64,000 nt of DNA, taken from assembly GCF_011007365.1 (NCBI RefSeq), contig NZ_WFKM01000011.1:1-64000 (forward strand). Reading direction: 5' to 3'. Numbering within the stretch: position 1 is the stretch's first letter; each line of letters starts with the position of its first letter. The DNA is from Sphingobacterium sp. xlx-96. Lineage in GTDB: Bacteria > Bacteroidota > Bacteroidia > Sphingobacteriales > Sphingobacteriaceae. A program made the position numbers and the translations under genes. Positions 1 to 7,829 of this stretch are shown here, piece after piece. The notes under the pieces are model-generated. The model ran no database searches and was not told where the DNA came from. It saw only the letters and a program-made list of their open reading frames with translations.

Positions 1-2024
1 AAAGAGTACCCTGCAAAGCTCTCCATCTGCCGCCATATCTCCCTGCTCGCACTTTCGGGGTAGCCCTGCTTGCGGCAATGTTCGAAAAATTTACTTTCGA
101 TTTCCAGCAGATGCTCCTTGCTGCGGTACTTGCCCGACATCATCCTGCGCAGCACATCTGCATCCGACATATCCAGCCCCCCGTAGGCATGGCCGATCTT
201 CATCACATCCTCCTGGTACACCATCACACCGTAGGTCTCTTCCAGCTGCTCCTTGAATACAGGATGCGGGTACACCACAGCTTCGGGATTATGGTGGCGA
301 CGGATAAATTCCGCCATCATCCCCGACGAAGCCACCCCCGGGCGGATAATCGACGAAGCAGCGACCAGTGTCAGGTAATCATCACAGCGGAGTTTGGTGA
401 TCAGCTGCCGCATCGCCGGCGACTCCACATAAAAGCAACCGATCGTATTGGCCGACCGGAGCTGATCCGCAATCTTCGGATCCTCAAAAAAGCGTTTCGG
501 GTTGCCCGTATCGATGCTGATACCCCTGTTCTGTTTTACGATCTCCCGACAGTCCTTGATATGGCCGATACCCCGCTGCGATAGGATATCAAACTTCTCA
601 AAGCCGATATCCTCCGATACATACATGTCAAACTGCATGGTAGGCAGCCCTTTGGGCGGATAGTCCAGTGCCGAATAGTAGGTGAGGGGCTGTTCAGAGA
701 TCAGCACCCCACTGGCGTGTATCGTCCGCTGGTTCGGAAAATCCGCCATCCTGTTATACACCGAGAGGATCGTGTTGGTCACCTCATTCTTATTCAGCAT
801 ATTTTCAGGTTCATGCACCAGTCGGTCTATCTCCGCTTTGGGCAGGCCGTACACCTTACCCAGTTCACGCAGTATACTCCGCGAGCGGAACGTACTCATC
901 GCACCCATCAGGGCAGTATGCCCCGTCTGGTAGCGGTTGAAAATATAATCATAGATATCGTCACGCTCATTCCAGCTAAAGTCGATATCAAAGTCCGGCG
1001 GCGACTGCCTTTTCGGGTTCAGAAAACGCTCAAAGGGCAGTTTCAGTTCGATCGGATCCACATCCGTAATTCCCAGGCAGTACGCTACCGCCGAGTTGGC
1101 TCCCGAGCCACGCCCCACGTAGTGGAAGTCCCGGCTGCGTGCATAGCGGCATATATCATCCGTGATCAGGAAATAACTCGAGAAGCGCAGATTCTCGATA
1201 ATCTCCAGTTCCCTCTTGATACGCTCCTGCGCGACCTTGTCCATCGTGCCATACCTGCGCACGAGTCCCTCCATCGTATATTTATGCAACAGCTGCTTAT
1301 CATTGACAGGATTGCCCGTAAAGGACTCCTTATTCTTCATTTTCTTAAAATCCAGATCAAAAGAGCAGGAGCCAAGCAGGCGGTTCGTATTACGTATCAG
1401 GATTGGGAAGTCCCGGTACATTTCCAGGAGCTGCACCTTCGGTATCAGCACCTCATCCTTATCCGCCACCATCCGTTTGTCCAATTGCGAGAAGAGAATA
1501 TTATGGTCTATCGCCCGCAGCTGGCAGTGCAGTTTATAATCCTCCGGGATGAAAGAGACCGGTGTCAGGATCACATAGCGTTCCCAGTTTGCAGCAGTTT
1601 CCAGGCGGATCAGATTACGCTCGTTTGGCTTAATACCGATATACTCATTCTCCCGTAGATCCTTTATCGACCTGCTGCCGTAGGGGTAGATCATGTACAC
1701 CTGATCCAGAAAAGGAGGCGAGTCCGGCAACCGCGAAGCCTCCCTGTTGTGCGTCGTCATCAGCTCATTCAGCTGCCTGAATCCCTCATTATTACGTGCG
1801 ATACCTATGTACAGCAGCTCGTCCTTATTCCTGAACTCCATGCCGGCGAGAATATTCAACCCCGCTTTCATCCCCAGACGCAGCAAATCCAACGAACCCG
1901 ACGAATTGTTGATGTCCGTCAGTACCGCCGTATCATGTCCCGTAGCCAACAGACCCTCCACCAGATCCTCCAGACGCAGCGTGCCATAGCGCAGGCTAAA
2001 ATAACTATGCAGGTTGAGCATCAT
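1..2024 (-). CDS. dnaE: DNA polymerase III alpha subunit, error-prone DnaE type (3' end outside window)
   Basis: The first about 674 residues of a C-family DNA polymerase read without interruption to the window edge. The N-terminus is a PHP-like domain (starts MMLNLHSYFSLRYGTL, followed by LTDINN). The polymerase core shows VGRGSGANSAVAYCLGI and the catalytic PPDFDIDFSWNERD near residue 341, and the visible end reads MESFAGYSF, a conserved palm/thumb stretch. The start is chosen because AAGGAGG lies just upstream of the double ATG. It overlaps the end of dinB by 20 bp in another frame, so the two are surely cotranscribed. In Bacteroidota this second, shorter DnaE sits with a Y-family polymerase and an XRE/S24 repressor and is linked to damage-induced mutagenesis. 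That role is inferred from family and neighbours. Confidence 0.93.
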   Translation of the reverse strand, partial: MMLNLHSYFSLRYGTLRLEDLVEGLLATGHDTAVLTDINNSSGSLDLLRLGMKAGLNILAGMEFRNKDELLYIGIARNNEGFRQLNELMTTHNREASRLPDSPPFLDQVYMIYPYGSRSIKDLRENEYIGIKPNERNLIRLETAANWERYVILTPVSFIPEDYKLHCQLRAIDHNILFSQLDKRMVADKDEVLIPKVQLLEMYRDFPILIRNTNRLLGSCSFDLDFKKMKNKESFTGNPVNDKQLLHKYTMEGLVRRYGTMDKVAQERIKRELEIIENLRFSSYFLITDDICRYARSRDFHYVGRGSGANSAVAYCLGITDVDPIELKLPFERFLNPKRQSPPDFDIDFSWNERDDIYDYIFNRYQTGHTALMGAMSTFRSRSILRELGKVYGLPKAEIDRLVHEPENMLNKNEVTNTILSVYNRMADFPNQRTIHASGVLISEQPLTYYSALDYPPKGLPTMQFDMYVSEDIGFEKFDILSQRGIGHIKDCREIVKQNRGISIDTGNPKRFFEDPKIADQLRSANTIGCFYVESPAMRQLITKLRCDDYLTLVAASSIIRPGVASSGMMAEFIRRHHNPEAVVYPHPVFKEQLEETYGVMVYQEDVMKIGHAYGGLDMSDADVLRRMMSGKYRSKEHLLEIESKFFEHCRKQGYPESASREIWRQMESFAGYS

Positions 2025-3186
2025 TCGCACCTCCTTTTTTATCCAACAGACAGATCCCCTTCTTGATCAGCTCCACGCCATAGCGGTTCCTGATCTTGTC
2101 GATAGCCTGCATCAGACGTATTTCCTCCAACGTATCATTGAATAGATCCACCTGATACGAGCCATGTATCAGTTTGCTGAATTTCACACCGATCAGGCGT
2201 ATCAGCATCCGGCGCGTATACAGCTTTTTGAATAGTTCTAAAATCTTCTCCGTTATCACCCGGTCCGAATTCGTGTAGGGAATAGCGAGCTGCTGCGTAT
2301 GCGTATCAAAGTTCGAATAGCGGATCTTCAGTGTTATACAGCCCGTTAGTTTCTGCTGATGCCTCAGGTCATAGGCCAGTTCATCCACCATCGCAACCAG
2401 CGTCTTGCGCAAGATATCCATATTTATCGTATCCGCCAGAAACGTATTCTCCTTGCTCATACTCTTCTGCTCGCGGAATGGCACTACCGCACTGTGATCC
2501 ACCCCGTTGGCCTTGTTCCATATTGAGACCCCGTTTTCACCCAGCACCCTGCGCATCGTAAATACCTCCATCTGCTGTAGGGTTTCGATCTGCGATATCC
2601 CCATATTGCGTAGCGTGAGGTACGACTTTTCGCCCACCATCGGGATCTTACGGATCGAGAGCGGTGCTAGGAACATCTTTTCCATACCGCCTACCACCTG
2701 TTTCTCGCCGCAGGGTTTTGCCTCTCCCGTAGCTATTTTGGAGACCGTTTTATTGACCGATAGGCCGAAAGAAATCGGTAGCCCCGTCTCCTTGATAATC
2801 TTTCCGCGCAGCTCCTGCGTCCATTTCCAGCAGCCAAAGAACTTGTCCATTCCCGTGATATCGAGGTAGTGCTCATCGATCGAAGCCTTCTCTACGATAG
2901 GCGTTATCTCCTCGATAATCTCGGTCACCGTGCCCGAATACTTCGAATACAGGTCATGGTCACCCCGCACCACCACCGCTTCGGGGCACATCCGTAGTGC
3001 CAGCTTCATCGGCATCGCCGAGTGCACCCCATATTTGCGGGCCTCGTACGAGCAGGAAGCCACCACGCCACGATCCCCATTGCCACCGATCAGCACAGGC
3101 TTGCCCGTGAGATCCGAATTTATCAACCGCTCTACCGATACAAAGAAAGTATCCAGGTCACAATGTACGATATGCCTCTCCATCAC
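2005..3186 (-). CDS. dinB: Y-family DNA polymerase (DinB/Pol IV type)
   Basis: A 393-residue translesion DNA polymerase. The metal-binding residues are visible: CDLDTFF at 9-15 and the SIDE motif at 102-105, so the catalytic site looks intact, unlike ImuB-type inactive homologues. The order is palm/fingers, thumb (IPMVGEKSYLTLRNMGI, a helix-hairpin-helix) and little-finger domain (about 240-350). It is the first gene of a two-gene operon with the downstream dnaE, which overlaps it by 20 bp. The upstream region carries a TAATTTTG -7 box lying inside an operator-like sequence, so repression by the divergent XRE protein is likely. Pol IV homologues extend damaged primer termini at the cost of fidelity. 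Confidence 0.95.
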   Translation of the reverse strand: MMERHIVHCDLDTFFVSVERLINSDLTGKPVLIGGNGDRGVVASCSYEARKYGVHSAMPMKLALRMCPEAVVVRGDHDLYSKYSGTVTEIIEEITPIVEKASIDEHYLDITGMDKFFGCWKWTQELRGKIIKETGLPISFGLSVNKTVSKIATGEAKPCGEKQVVGGMEKMFLAPLSIRKIPMVGEKSYLTLRNMGISQIETLQQMEVFTMRRVLGENGVSIWNKANGVDHSAVVPFREQKSMSKENTFLADTINMDILRKTLVAMVDELAYDLRHQQKLTGCITLKIRYSNFDTHTQQLAIPYTNSDRVITEKILELFKKLYTRRMLIRLIGVKFSKLIHGSYQVDLFNDTLEEIRLMQAIDKIRNRYGVELIKKGICLLDKKGGANDAQPA

Positions 3187-3199
3187 TAGTTATTTAATT

Positions 3200-3218
3200 T
3201 TGCTAACAAAATTAGTAT
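3200..3218. promoter_or_regulatory. Operator-like site 1 over dinB -7 box
   Basis: TTGCTA-N7-TAGTAT, an imperfect dyad with the same half-site and 7-bp spacing as site 2. The minus-strand -7 box TAATTTTG (3207-3214) that would drive dinB-dnaE lies inside it, so a bound protein would block polymerase. Confidence 0.6.
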
Positions 3219-3237
3219 AAACTATGCTTTAGAATTG

Positions 3238-3264
3238 TATATTTGTTGCTAATATTTGTAGCAA
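3238..3264 (+). promoter_or_regulatory. XRE gene -7 box and operator-like site 2
   Basis: TATATTTG at 3238-3245 fits the Bacteroidota -7 consensus TAnnTTTG. It is followed at once by the perfect dyad TTGCTA-N7-TAGCAA (3246-3264), placed over the expected transcription start. The centre is 46 bp from site 1. A strong Shine-Dalgarno AGGAGG follows at about 3268 before the ATG at 3277. Autorepression is inferred from the layout. Confidence 0.6.
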
Positions 3265-3276
3265 TATAGGAGGATT

Positions 3277-3561
3277 ATGTCATTACTAGCTGATAATATG
3301 CGTTTTCTGCGGGGGCGTCGGGGCCTTTCCCAGCAGCGGGTCGCTGATGATCTCATCATCACCCGGTCGAGGTATGCCAAGTACGAAGAAGGGGCTTCCG
3401 AGCCACCGATAGAGCTGCTGCAGCGTATATCGTGGTATTTTCAGGTGTCGATCGATCTACTGGTGGGCATCGATCTGCAACGGTCTCGGATAGAGGAGCT
3501 GTTGAAGCTACCAGATTATCGTATGGTATTGCCTGTTAAACAAAACTCTCAACAGCGTTGA
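3277..3561 (+). CDS. XRE-family HTH regulator, truncated (S24 peptidase part missing)
   Basis: A 94-residue helix-turn-helix protein divergent from dinB-dnaE. Residues 8-62 form a typical Cro/CI HTH (LSQQRVADDLIITRSRYAKY). In Bacteroidota the regulator at this position is usually about 250 residues long, with a C-terminal S24/LexA-like self-cleaving peptidase domain joined by a linker like the one at 75-87 here. This protein ends a few residues past that linker (LPVKQNSQQR), and the next gene, a DUF1016 fragment, begins within its stop codon. I infer that a rearrangement removed the peptidase domain. It may still bind DNA but should not respond to damage by cleavage. A naturally short repressor is the alternative. 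Confidence 0.75.
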   Translation: MSLLADNMRFLRGRRGLSQQRVADDLIITRSRYAKYEEGASEPPIELLQRISWYFQVSIDLLVGIDLQRSRIEELLKLPDYRMVLPVKQNSQQR

Positions 3562-4079
3562 GAGAATTTAATTCGGATATAACTAATGCATTTAAAGATA
3601 GCTATGTTTTCGATTTTCTAAACCTTCCCGAACCACATAGCGAAAGCGATTTACAAAAAGGCTTAATCCATCAAATGAAAAATTTCATTTTAGAGTTAGG
3701 TAAAGACTTCTTGTTCATTGGCAAAGAATACAAAATACAGGTTGGCAATAGCGATTTCTATGTAGATTTGTTGTTTTATCATCGAGGTTTACAATGTTTG
3801 GTAGCCTTTGAATTGAAAGCCGATAAATTTAAACCCGAACACTTAGGGCAATTAAACTTCTACTTGGAAGCCTTAGATCGCGATGTGAAAAAAGCGAACG
3901 AAAATCCAAGTATTGGGATTTTGTTGTGTAAAGATAAAGACAGTGAAGTAGTAGAATATGCGTTGAGCAGAAGTCTTTCTCCGACAATGGTTGCCGAATA
4001 TCAAATGCAATTACCTGATAAAAGATTATTGCAACAGAAATTACATGAGTTGTTTTCTGATAATATTTCTGAAGCATAA
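3558..4079 (+). pseudogene. C-terminal half of a DUF1016 (YhcG-like) PD-(D/E)xK nuclease
   Basis: 173 codons match only the C-terminal nuclease domain of DUF1016 proteins, which are usually about 340-370 residues. The PD-(D/E)xK signature is intact: FYVDLLFYH with D70, then VAFELKADK with E85 and K87. The N-terminal helical domain is gone. The reading frame opens at TTG 3558 and similarity appears to begin a few codons before, after an in-frame TAA at 3537, so this looks like a 5'-truncated gene brought next to the XRE gene. Compare the complete paralogue at 5457-6488. GC content is clearly lower than in dinB-dnaE. Could still be translated by coupling to the XRE gene. Confidence 0.75.
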
Positions 4080-4521
4080 TATACTATTCCAATACTTTAA
4101 ATTATGCTTACACAAAAAGCTCTCGAGTTTTGGGATGCTAATTGATAGAAGAAGCATTTGCTAGGGCACCACAAGTATTGTGGCGCCAGCTGTTGAATAC
4201 CTCCGTAGTGCATTTATTTGGTTATCTTATTCTACCCTGAGAGGAATTTTGTATAGCCGATTGGCGGAAACTAATTTGAATGGGGTGATTCTACCTGTGG
4301 TAAATCCTAACGAATTGCTGCAGTCTAAGATAGCGGAATAGAATCAATAACGGGTACGATATAATTGCGTCACTAGTGGGGACACAATTAGACTTTCAAC
4401 CTCAAGATATCAAGAATACCACTACGTCATACTAGTTGGCAAGTTTTTATGCCTGTTTTTTTTCCTAGCTCTATTTTTGTTCAGTGCCTTCCATAGAGGG
4501 GTTAAAAAAATATACTTTTTG
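4080..4521. other. Gap with gene debris, no intact gene
   Basis: About 440 bp with short open stretches broken by stops in every frame (for example a plus-strand run reading NLNGVILPVVNPNELLQSK before a stop near 4339). It looks like decayed coding sequence, but I cannot name the source. Confidence 0.4.
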
Positions 4522-5283
4522 TTATGGAGTATAAGTATTCGGTTTACTCTGCTTCAGCAGCCACTGATAGATCTCAGGATTAGTCTCGTAGAGGTATTGT
4601 ATACCATGGCCTTCATCCTTGAGTCGATTAAATATAATATTCCCACTGCATCTTTTTAGTGCCTTAGCTATTCTTTCCGTTTCCTGTATAGATATATCTT
4701 TATCAGCAGTTCCGTGATATGTCAGGATAGGAATATCTTTGAGGGCACAAATTCGAGAGGTGTCACTGTCATTTACCCCACCACATAATGGCACGATAGC
4801 AGCAATCTTCTCGGGATGGTCCAGTGCGGCAATATATGTTCCGTAGCCCCCCATACTTATTCCAGTCACATATACCCGGCTTTTATCGACACGGTATTTT
4901 GATATTACTTCATTGTACAGCGGATCAAACCAATTTTCTGTAGACCAATATTTTCCATCAGGGCATTGCGGAGCCACCATGATAAAGTCGAATTCTCTAC
5001 CTTGATCCACTAAATAGGGGAGACCATATACCTTTAGTTTTTCCAGATCATTTCCTTTCTGTGAGCCGCCGTGTAGATAGATCACGAGGGGATATTTGGA
5101 GGTATCCTTGTCGTAACCTTTAGGTAGATAGGTTAGGTGTTTATAATTGACTTTTTGTTTTTCTTGAGCAATTGAAAGCGATGTGCAAAAGCAGAAAACG
5201 ATAATTGAAAGAATACTAATTGTTGGACAGTTCATGGAACTGAAGATTTTGATAAATGATTTAATTCCCACTTTGACAACCAT
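4522..5283 (-). CDS. Secreted alpha/beta-hydrolase (esterase / prolyl-oligopeptidase-like)
   Basis: A 253-residue protein with an alpha/beta-hydrolase fold. A hydrophobic export signal lies at about 20-40 (ends SLSIAQ); starting at the internal Met17 (5235) would give a normal signal peptide, and I consider that the more likely start. The oxyanion-region motif YLHGG is at 69-73, the nucleophile elbow GISMGG places Ser143, and GTADKD (Asp194) and EGHG (His226) complete the triad. Such proteins hydrolyse esters, for example feruloyl/acetyl esters on polysaccharides (LpqC/PHB depolymerase-like), in the periplasm. Substrate cannot be read from sequence. It stands alone between two accessory DUF1016 sequences. 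Confidence 0.8.
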   Translation of the reverse strand: MVVKVGIKSFIKIFSSMNCPTISILSIIVFCFCTSLSIAQEKQKVNYKHLTYLPKGYDKDTSKYPLVIYLHGGSQKGNDLEKLKVYGLPYLVDQGREFDFIMVAPQCPDGKYWSTENWFDPLYNEVISKYRVDKSRVYVTGISMGGYGTYIAALDHPEKIAAIVPLCGGVNDSDTSRICALKDIPILTYHGTADKDISIQETERIAKALKRCSGNIIFNRLKDEGHGIQYLYETNPEIYQWLLKQSKPNTYTP

Positions 5284-5456
5284 ATTTTATTGTGTAAAAT
5301 AGTTTATTTAATATAATATCTGCAGATGCTCCTAGACCTTCCGACCATAAGCGGATTGCGGAGTTTTTAGACAAGTATCAAACTGCGAGGTTTAGAATAT
5401 GGAAAGCCGTTCTGTATTTACTTTGGAGCGGCCTTTTTTTGTTGTCTATTTTCTAA

Positions 5457-6488
5457 TTATTCTTCCCATCCATAAACTACACCCTGTTCTCGTAGTACAT
5501 TTTTCTCCCGTTCTATTTCGGCCGCTAGTTCTTCCTCTGATGGGAGATAGGCTAGATATTTGCTTGCAAATAGTTGCTTATTCTCGTTCAATACAGAATA
5601 TTTAGCAATAGTACGATCTGTTTCCGTGCAGAGCAGGAGACCTATGGTCGGATTGTCGTCTTCTTTTCTCTCCAGATCGTCAAACATACGGACATACATA
5701 TCCAACTGTCCGATATCCTGATGTGTGATTTTCTCTGTTTTTAACTCAACGATCACAAAACACTTCAATATATAATTGTAGAACACTAGATCGATAAAAA
5801 AGTCTGATGTCTCGGTACGGATGTGTTTTTGACGTGCTATAAAAGCAAACCCCTTACCTAGTTCTAATAGAAACTGCTGGAGATTATCTATTAGTGATTG
5901 TTCAAGTTGTCTCTCCGTATAGGCACGATTACTAGGAATGTTTAGGAACTCCAGTACTGTGGGATTACGTATAAAGTCTCGGTTATCCGGCTTTATGTCC
6001 TTTGTGTTTTCAACCATTTCATCAACGACAGGCTGTTTATTTGGTGAAGATAATAAACGTTGGTAGTAGAGCGTATTTATATTACGTTCCAATTGCCGTA
6101 CACCCCAGTTTTGTTCAGCGGCTTCTTTCAGATAATACTTTCGTGCATTAGTATCAGTGACCCTTGTAATAGTCCGAATATGAGACCATTCCAATTTGGC
6201 ACACGCGTGTGCCAAATCTTCCCAAATAGGAAAAGTCAGATAACATTTACGGATATCTCTCAATGTCCGGGTACTGAATCCACTTCCTAGAGCATTTGAT
6301 AGATTCTGCAATATTTCCGTACCATAAATAGCTCGATCCTGTCCCCGCTGTTCTTTTTCTACGATACGTTTCCCTATCTCCCAATAGCATTCTATCATTG
6401 TGTAGGAAGTCGTGGCATAGACTTTTTCTCTTGCCTTATCCAGTAGAAGCTTTATTTCTTGAACAAATTCTTTCATAGCCCTCATCAA
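5457..6488 (-). CDS. DUF1016 (YhcG-like) PD-(D/E)xK nuclease domain protein
   Basis: A full-length 343-residue DUF1016 protein. The N-terminal helical domain (about 9-150) includes FSTRTLRDIRKCYLTFP and LEWSHIRTITRV, and the C-terminal nuclease domain (about 165-330) carries FFIDLVFYN (D233) and FVIVELKTEK (E248, K250), so the active site looks complete. Family members occur in defence islands and beside type I restriction-modification genes; the biochemical role is not settled. It is a distant paralogue of the 3558-4079 fragment, not a duplicate, since the sequences differ at many positions. The gene downstream of a small remnant (6509-6598) suggests the patch was once larger. Confidence 0.88.
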   Translation of the reverse strand: MMRAMKEFVQEIKLLLDKAREKVYATTSYTMIECYWEIGKRIVEKEQRGQDRAIYGTEILQNLSNALGSGFSTRTLRDIRKCYLTFPIWEDLAHACAKLEWSHIRTITRVTDTNARKYYLKEAAEQNWGVRQLERNINTLYYQRLLSSPNKQPVVDEMVENTKDIKPDNRDFIRNPTVLEFLNIPSNRAYTERQLEQSLIDNLQQFLLELGKGFAFIARQKHIRTETSDFFIDLVFYNYILKCFVIVELKTEKITHQDIGQLDMYVRMFDDLERKEDDNPTIGLLLCTETDRTIAKYSVLNENKQLFASKYLAYLPSEEELAAEIEREKNVLREQGVVYGWEE

Positions 6489-6508
6489 TTAAAAATTGAC
6501 CTTGTTTT

Positions 6509-6598
6509 TTATTTCACTACCTCGAATTCTTTTTCTTGCAGATAGGCTTTAAGTTCGGTATAAAGATTAATGTCTTTGATATCTTCAAACTTATAAAG
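6509..6598 (-). pseudogene. 29-codon C-terminal remnant of an unidentified gene
   Basis: Reads LYKFEDIKDINLYTELKAY then LQEKEFEVVK and a stop, with an in-frame TAG immediately upstream. The regular amphipathic, charged composition looks like a real protein end rather than chance. The parent gene cannot be identified; it may have belonged to the same defence-type locus as DUF1016. Confidence 0.35.
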
Positions 6599-6620
6599 CT
6601 AAAGTTTGCACTAGCGGTAA

Positions 6621-7001
6621 TTATGTGTCAGTTCTAGGTCTGATTTCTAGTACACTGCTTTCAAGCTGTTTTGATTGAGAACCATCTTTATTGATTTTAG
6701 GAACCATTTCGTAGACAATTTCAATATCTTCGTACTTAGGCATATCATTTGGGACAAGATCTCGGATAGATTTTATTTTTAGAATTTTAGCAATTCTAAA
6801 AAGATGACTGAAATTGTATTTATCAGGATGAGCATAGCTTTCTACCTTACCGACAAAGCCCTTATCGACTCCAATATCGTCACTTAATTGCATCCTCGAA
6901 ACACCTTTTTTCGTTCTAACTTCTTTCACCTTTTCAATGATTCGAAACTCTAGTTCTGTAATTTTCTTTTTTGAAACAAGTTTTTCCATAATGTAAATCA
7001 T
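6621..7001 (-). CDS. XRE-family helix-turn-helix protein
   Basis: A 126-residue regulator with an HTH at about 20-80 (KEVRTKKGVSRMQLSDDIG, then VDKGFVGKVES). The start may be Met5 (6989), since the first residues MIYI are atypical. The C-terminal 40 residues (from about 85) are charged and not recognised. Such stand-alone XRE proteins in Bacteroidota often sit in mobile patches. A minus-strand unit of this gene and the DUF1016 gene is possible, though 130 bp with a remnant lies between. Target unknown. Confidence 0.8.
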   Translation of the reverse strand: MIYIMEKLVSKKKITELEFRIIEKVKEVRTKKGVSRMQLSDDIGVDKGFVGKVESYAHPDKYNFSHLFRIAKILKIKSIRDLVPNDMPKYEDIEIVYEMVPKINKDGSQSKQLESSVLEIRPRTDT

Positions 7002-7829
7002 GCTATATATTGCATGTTTTGTTTTTTATTTGTATCTTTGTTTTGAACTAATGACATATTGGTTTGCAACTTGATTAAAACGAGTCTTGTTATCGAAAAC
7101 GGCAAATTTTCAACGACGCAAGGCCATAGGATAGTTGCTACCTCATAATTTTGTATCTTTGCAATAATATGGGGTCGCTATCCTATCGGAACTTCGTCAA
7201 AGGCTCTTTGCCGTGCCTCGATAAAAGTGAAGATAGGGGGTGCCCCATTAATATTTATAGACTCGTTCACATAAACTTTATAAATTATGAGAACGAATTT
7301 TAACACCAACAAAAGCCATCCAGCACCGATATCCCATCGGTCGTCATGGTATTCCCAATTTTTACACATAAAGAACGTACCGGCCTCGCCAGAGTAATTT
7401 CAACTCTATAAATAGAAAAGGGGATTAAAGATTAATATTTTTATACCTATATCTTTAGATTTAACTCCGTTGAGCCCTTCGGGGATCTCCGCTACGGTCG
7501 ATTACTTGTCCCGATTTCGGGATGACCATAGGGGAGAGTAATGACGTTTTAAAAACGTCAAAGCCCTTTTCTGTAAACCGACCTCTGTATATGAAAACAG
7601 AATTGCTTGCACAGGTTAGAAATCGGTTACTATCTATTTAAATTCGCACCTTAAAGATAGTATAGATTTTAAATACAAGCAAATGTTGTGTGTTTTATTT
7701 TATCGCGTTGCGATAATTTGGAGGTCGGTGTTTTTATTTATTTCTAGAATGGATGGTATAAAACCGATTATAAGCCAAGAAAAACCAATTAAATCCATTC
7801 AGAAATCACACTAGATTTTTGAATCTGTA
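7002..7829 (+). other. Long non-coding, hairpin-rich region upstream of susC
   Basis: 828 bp without a convincing gene. Seen: two plus-strand TAnnTTTG boxes (7033-7040 and 7154-7161, the latter with TTG at 7135); a 9-bp inverted repeat ATAGGATAG/CTATCCTAT (7126-7134, 7178-7186) around the second box; a 14-bp hairpin at 7509-7522; a perfect 19-bp palindrome at 7542-7560; a 9-bp inverted repeat ACCGACCTC/GAGGTCGGT (7577-7585, 7721-7729) enclosing the hairpin TTATCGC-GTT-GCGATAA (7700-7716). Two overlapping tiny frames (7169-7303, 44 aa; 7287-7397, 36 aa) begin right at the predicted start site. It could be a structured RNA, a decayed mobile element, or a regulatory leader for the Sus operon. 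Confidence 0.45.
7135..7161 (+). promoter_or_regulatory. Predicted Bacteroidota housekeeping promoter
   Basis: TTG at 7135-7137, 16 bp spacer, then TATCTTTG at 7154-7161, matching TTG-N16/20-TAnnTTTG. Transcription would start near 7168, almost exactly at an ATG (7169), and run into the structured region. Confidence 0.45.

Noticed and set aside
78..2066. Several plus-strand frames up to 313 codons
   Set aside because: They lie antisense to the continuous dnaE reading frame, which has polymerase motifs. Their composition (His, Arg, Ile-rich) is that of shadow frames.
3829..4077. Minus-strand 82-codon frame
   Set aside because: Antisense shadow of the DUF1016 fragment.
4477..4659. Plus-strand 60-codon frame
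   Set aside because: It overlaps the 3' end of the hydrolase gene antisense and has no coding character.
3558..6488. A toxin-antitoxin or complete restriction system
   Set aside because: Only DUF1016 and XRE genes are intact; no methylase, specificity or restriction subunit is recognisable.
7178..7369. Minus-strand 63-codon frame
   Set aside because: No recognisable protein features; it lies in a hairpin-rich non-coding region and opposite to the predicted promoter direction.
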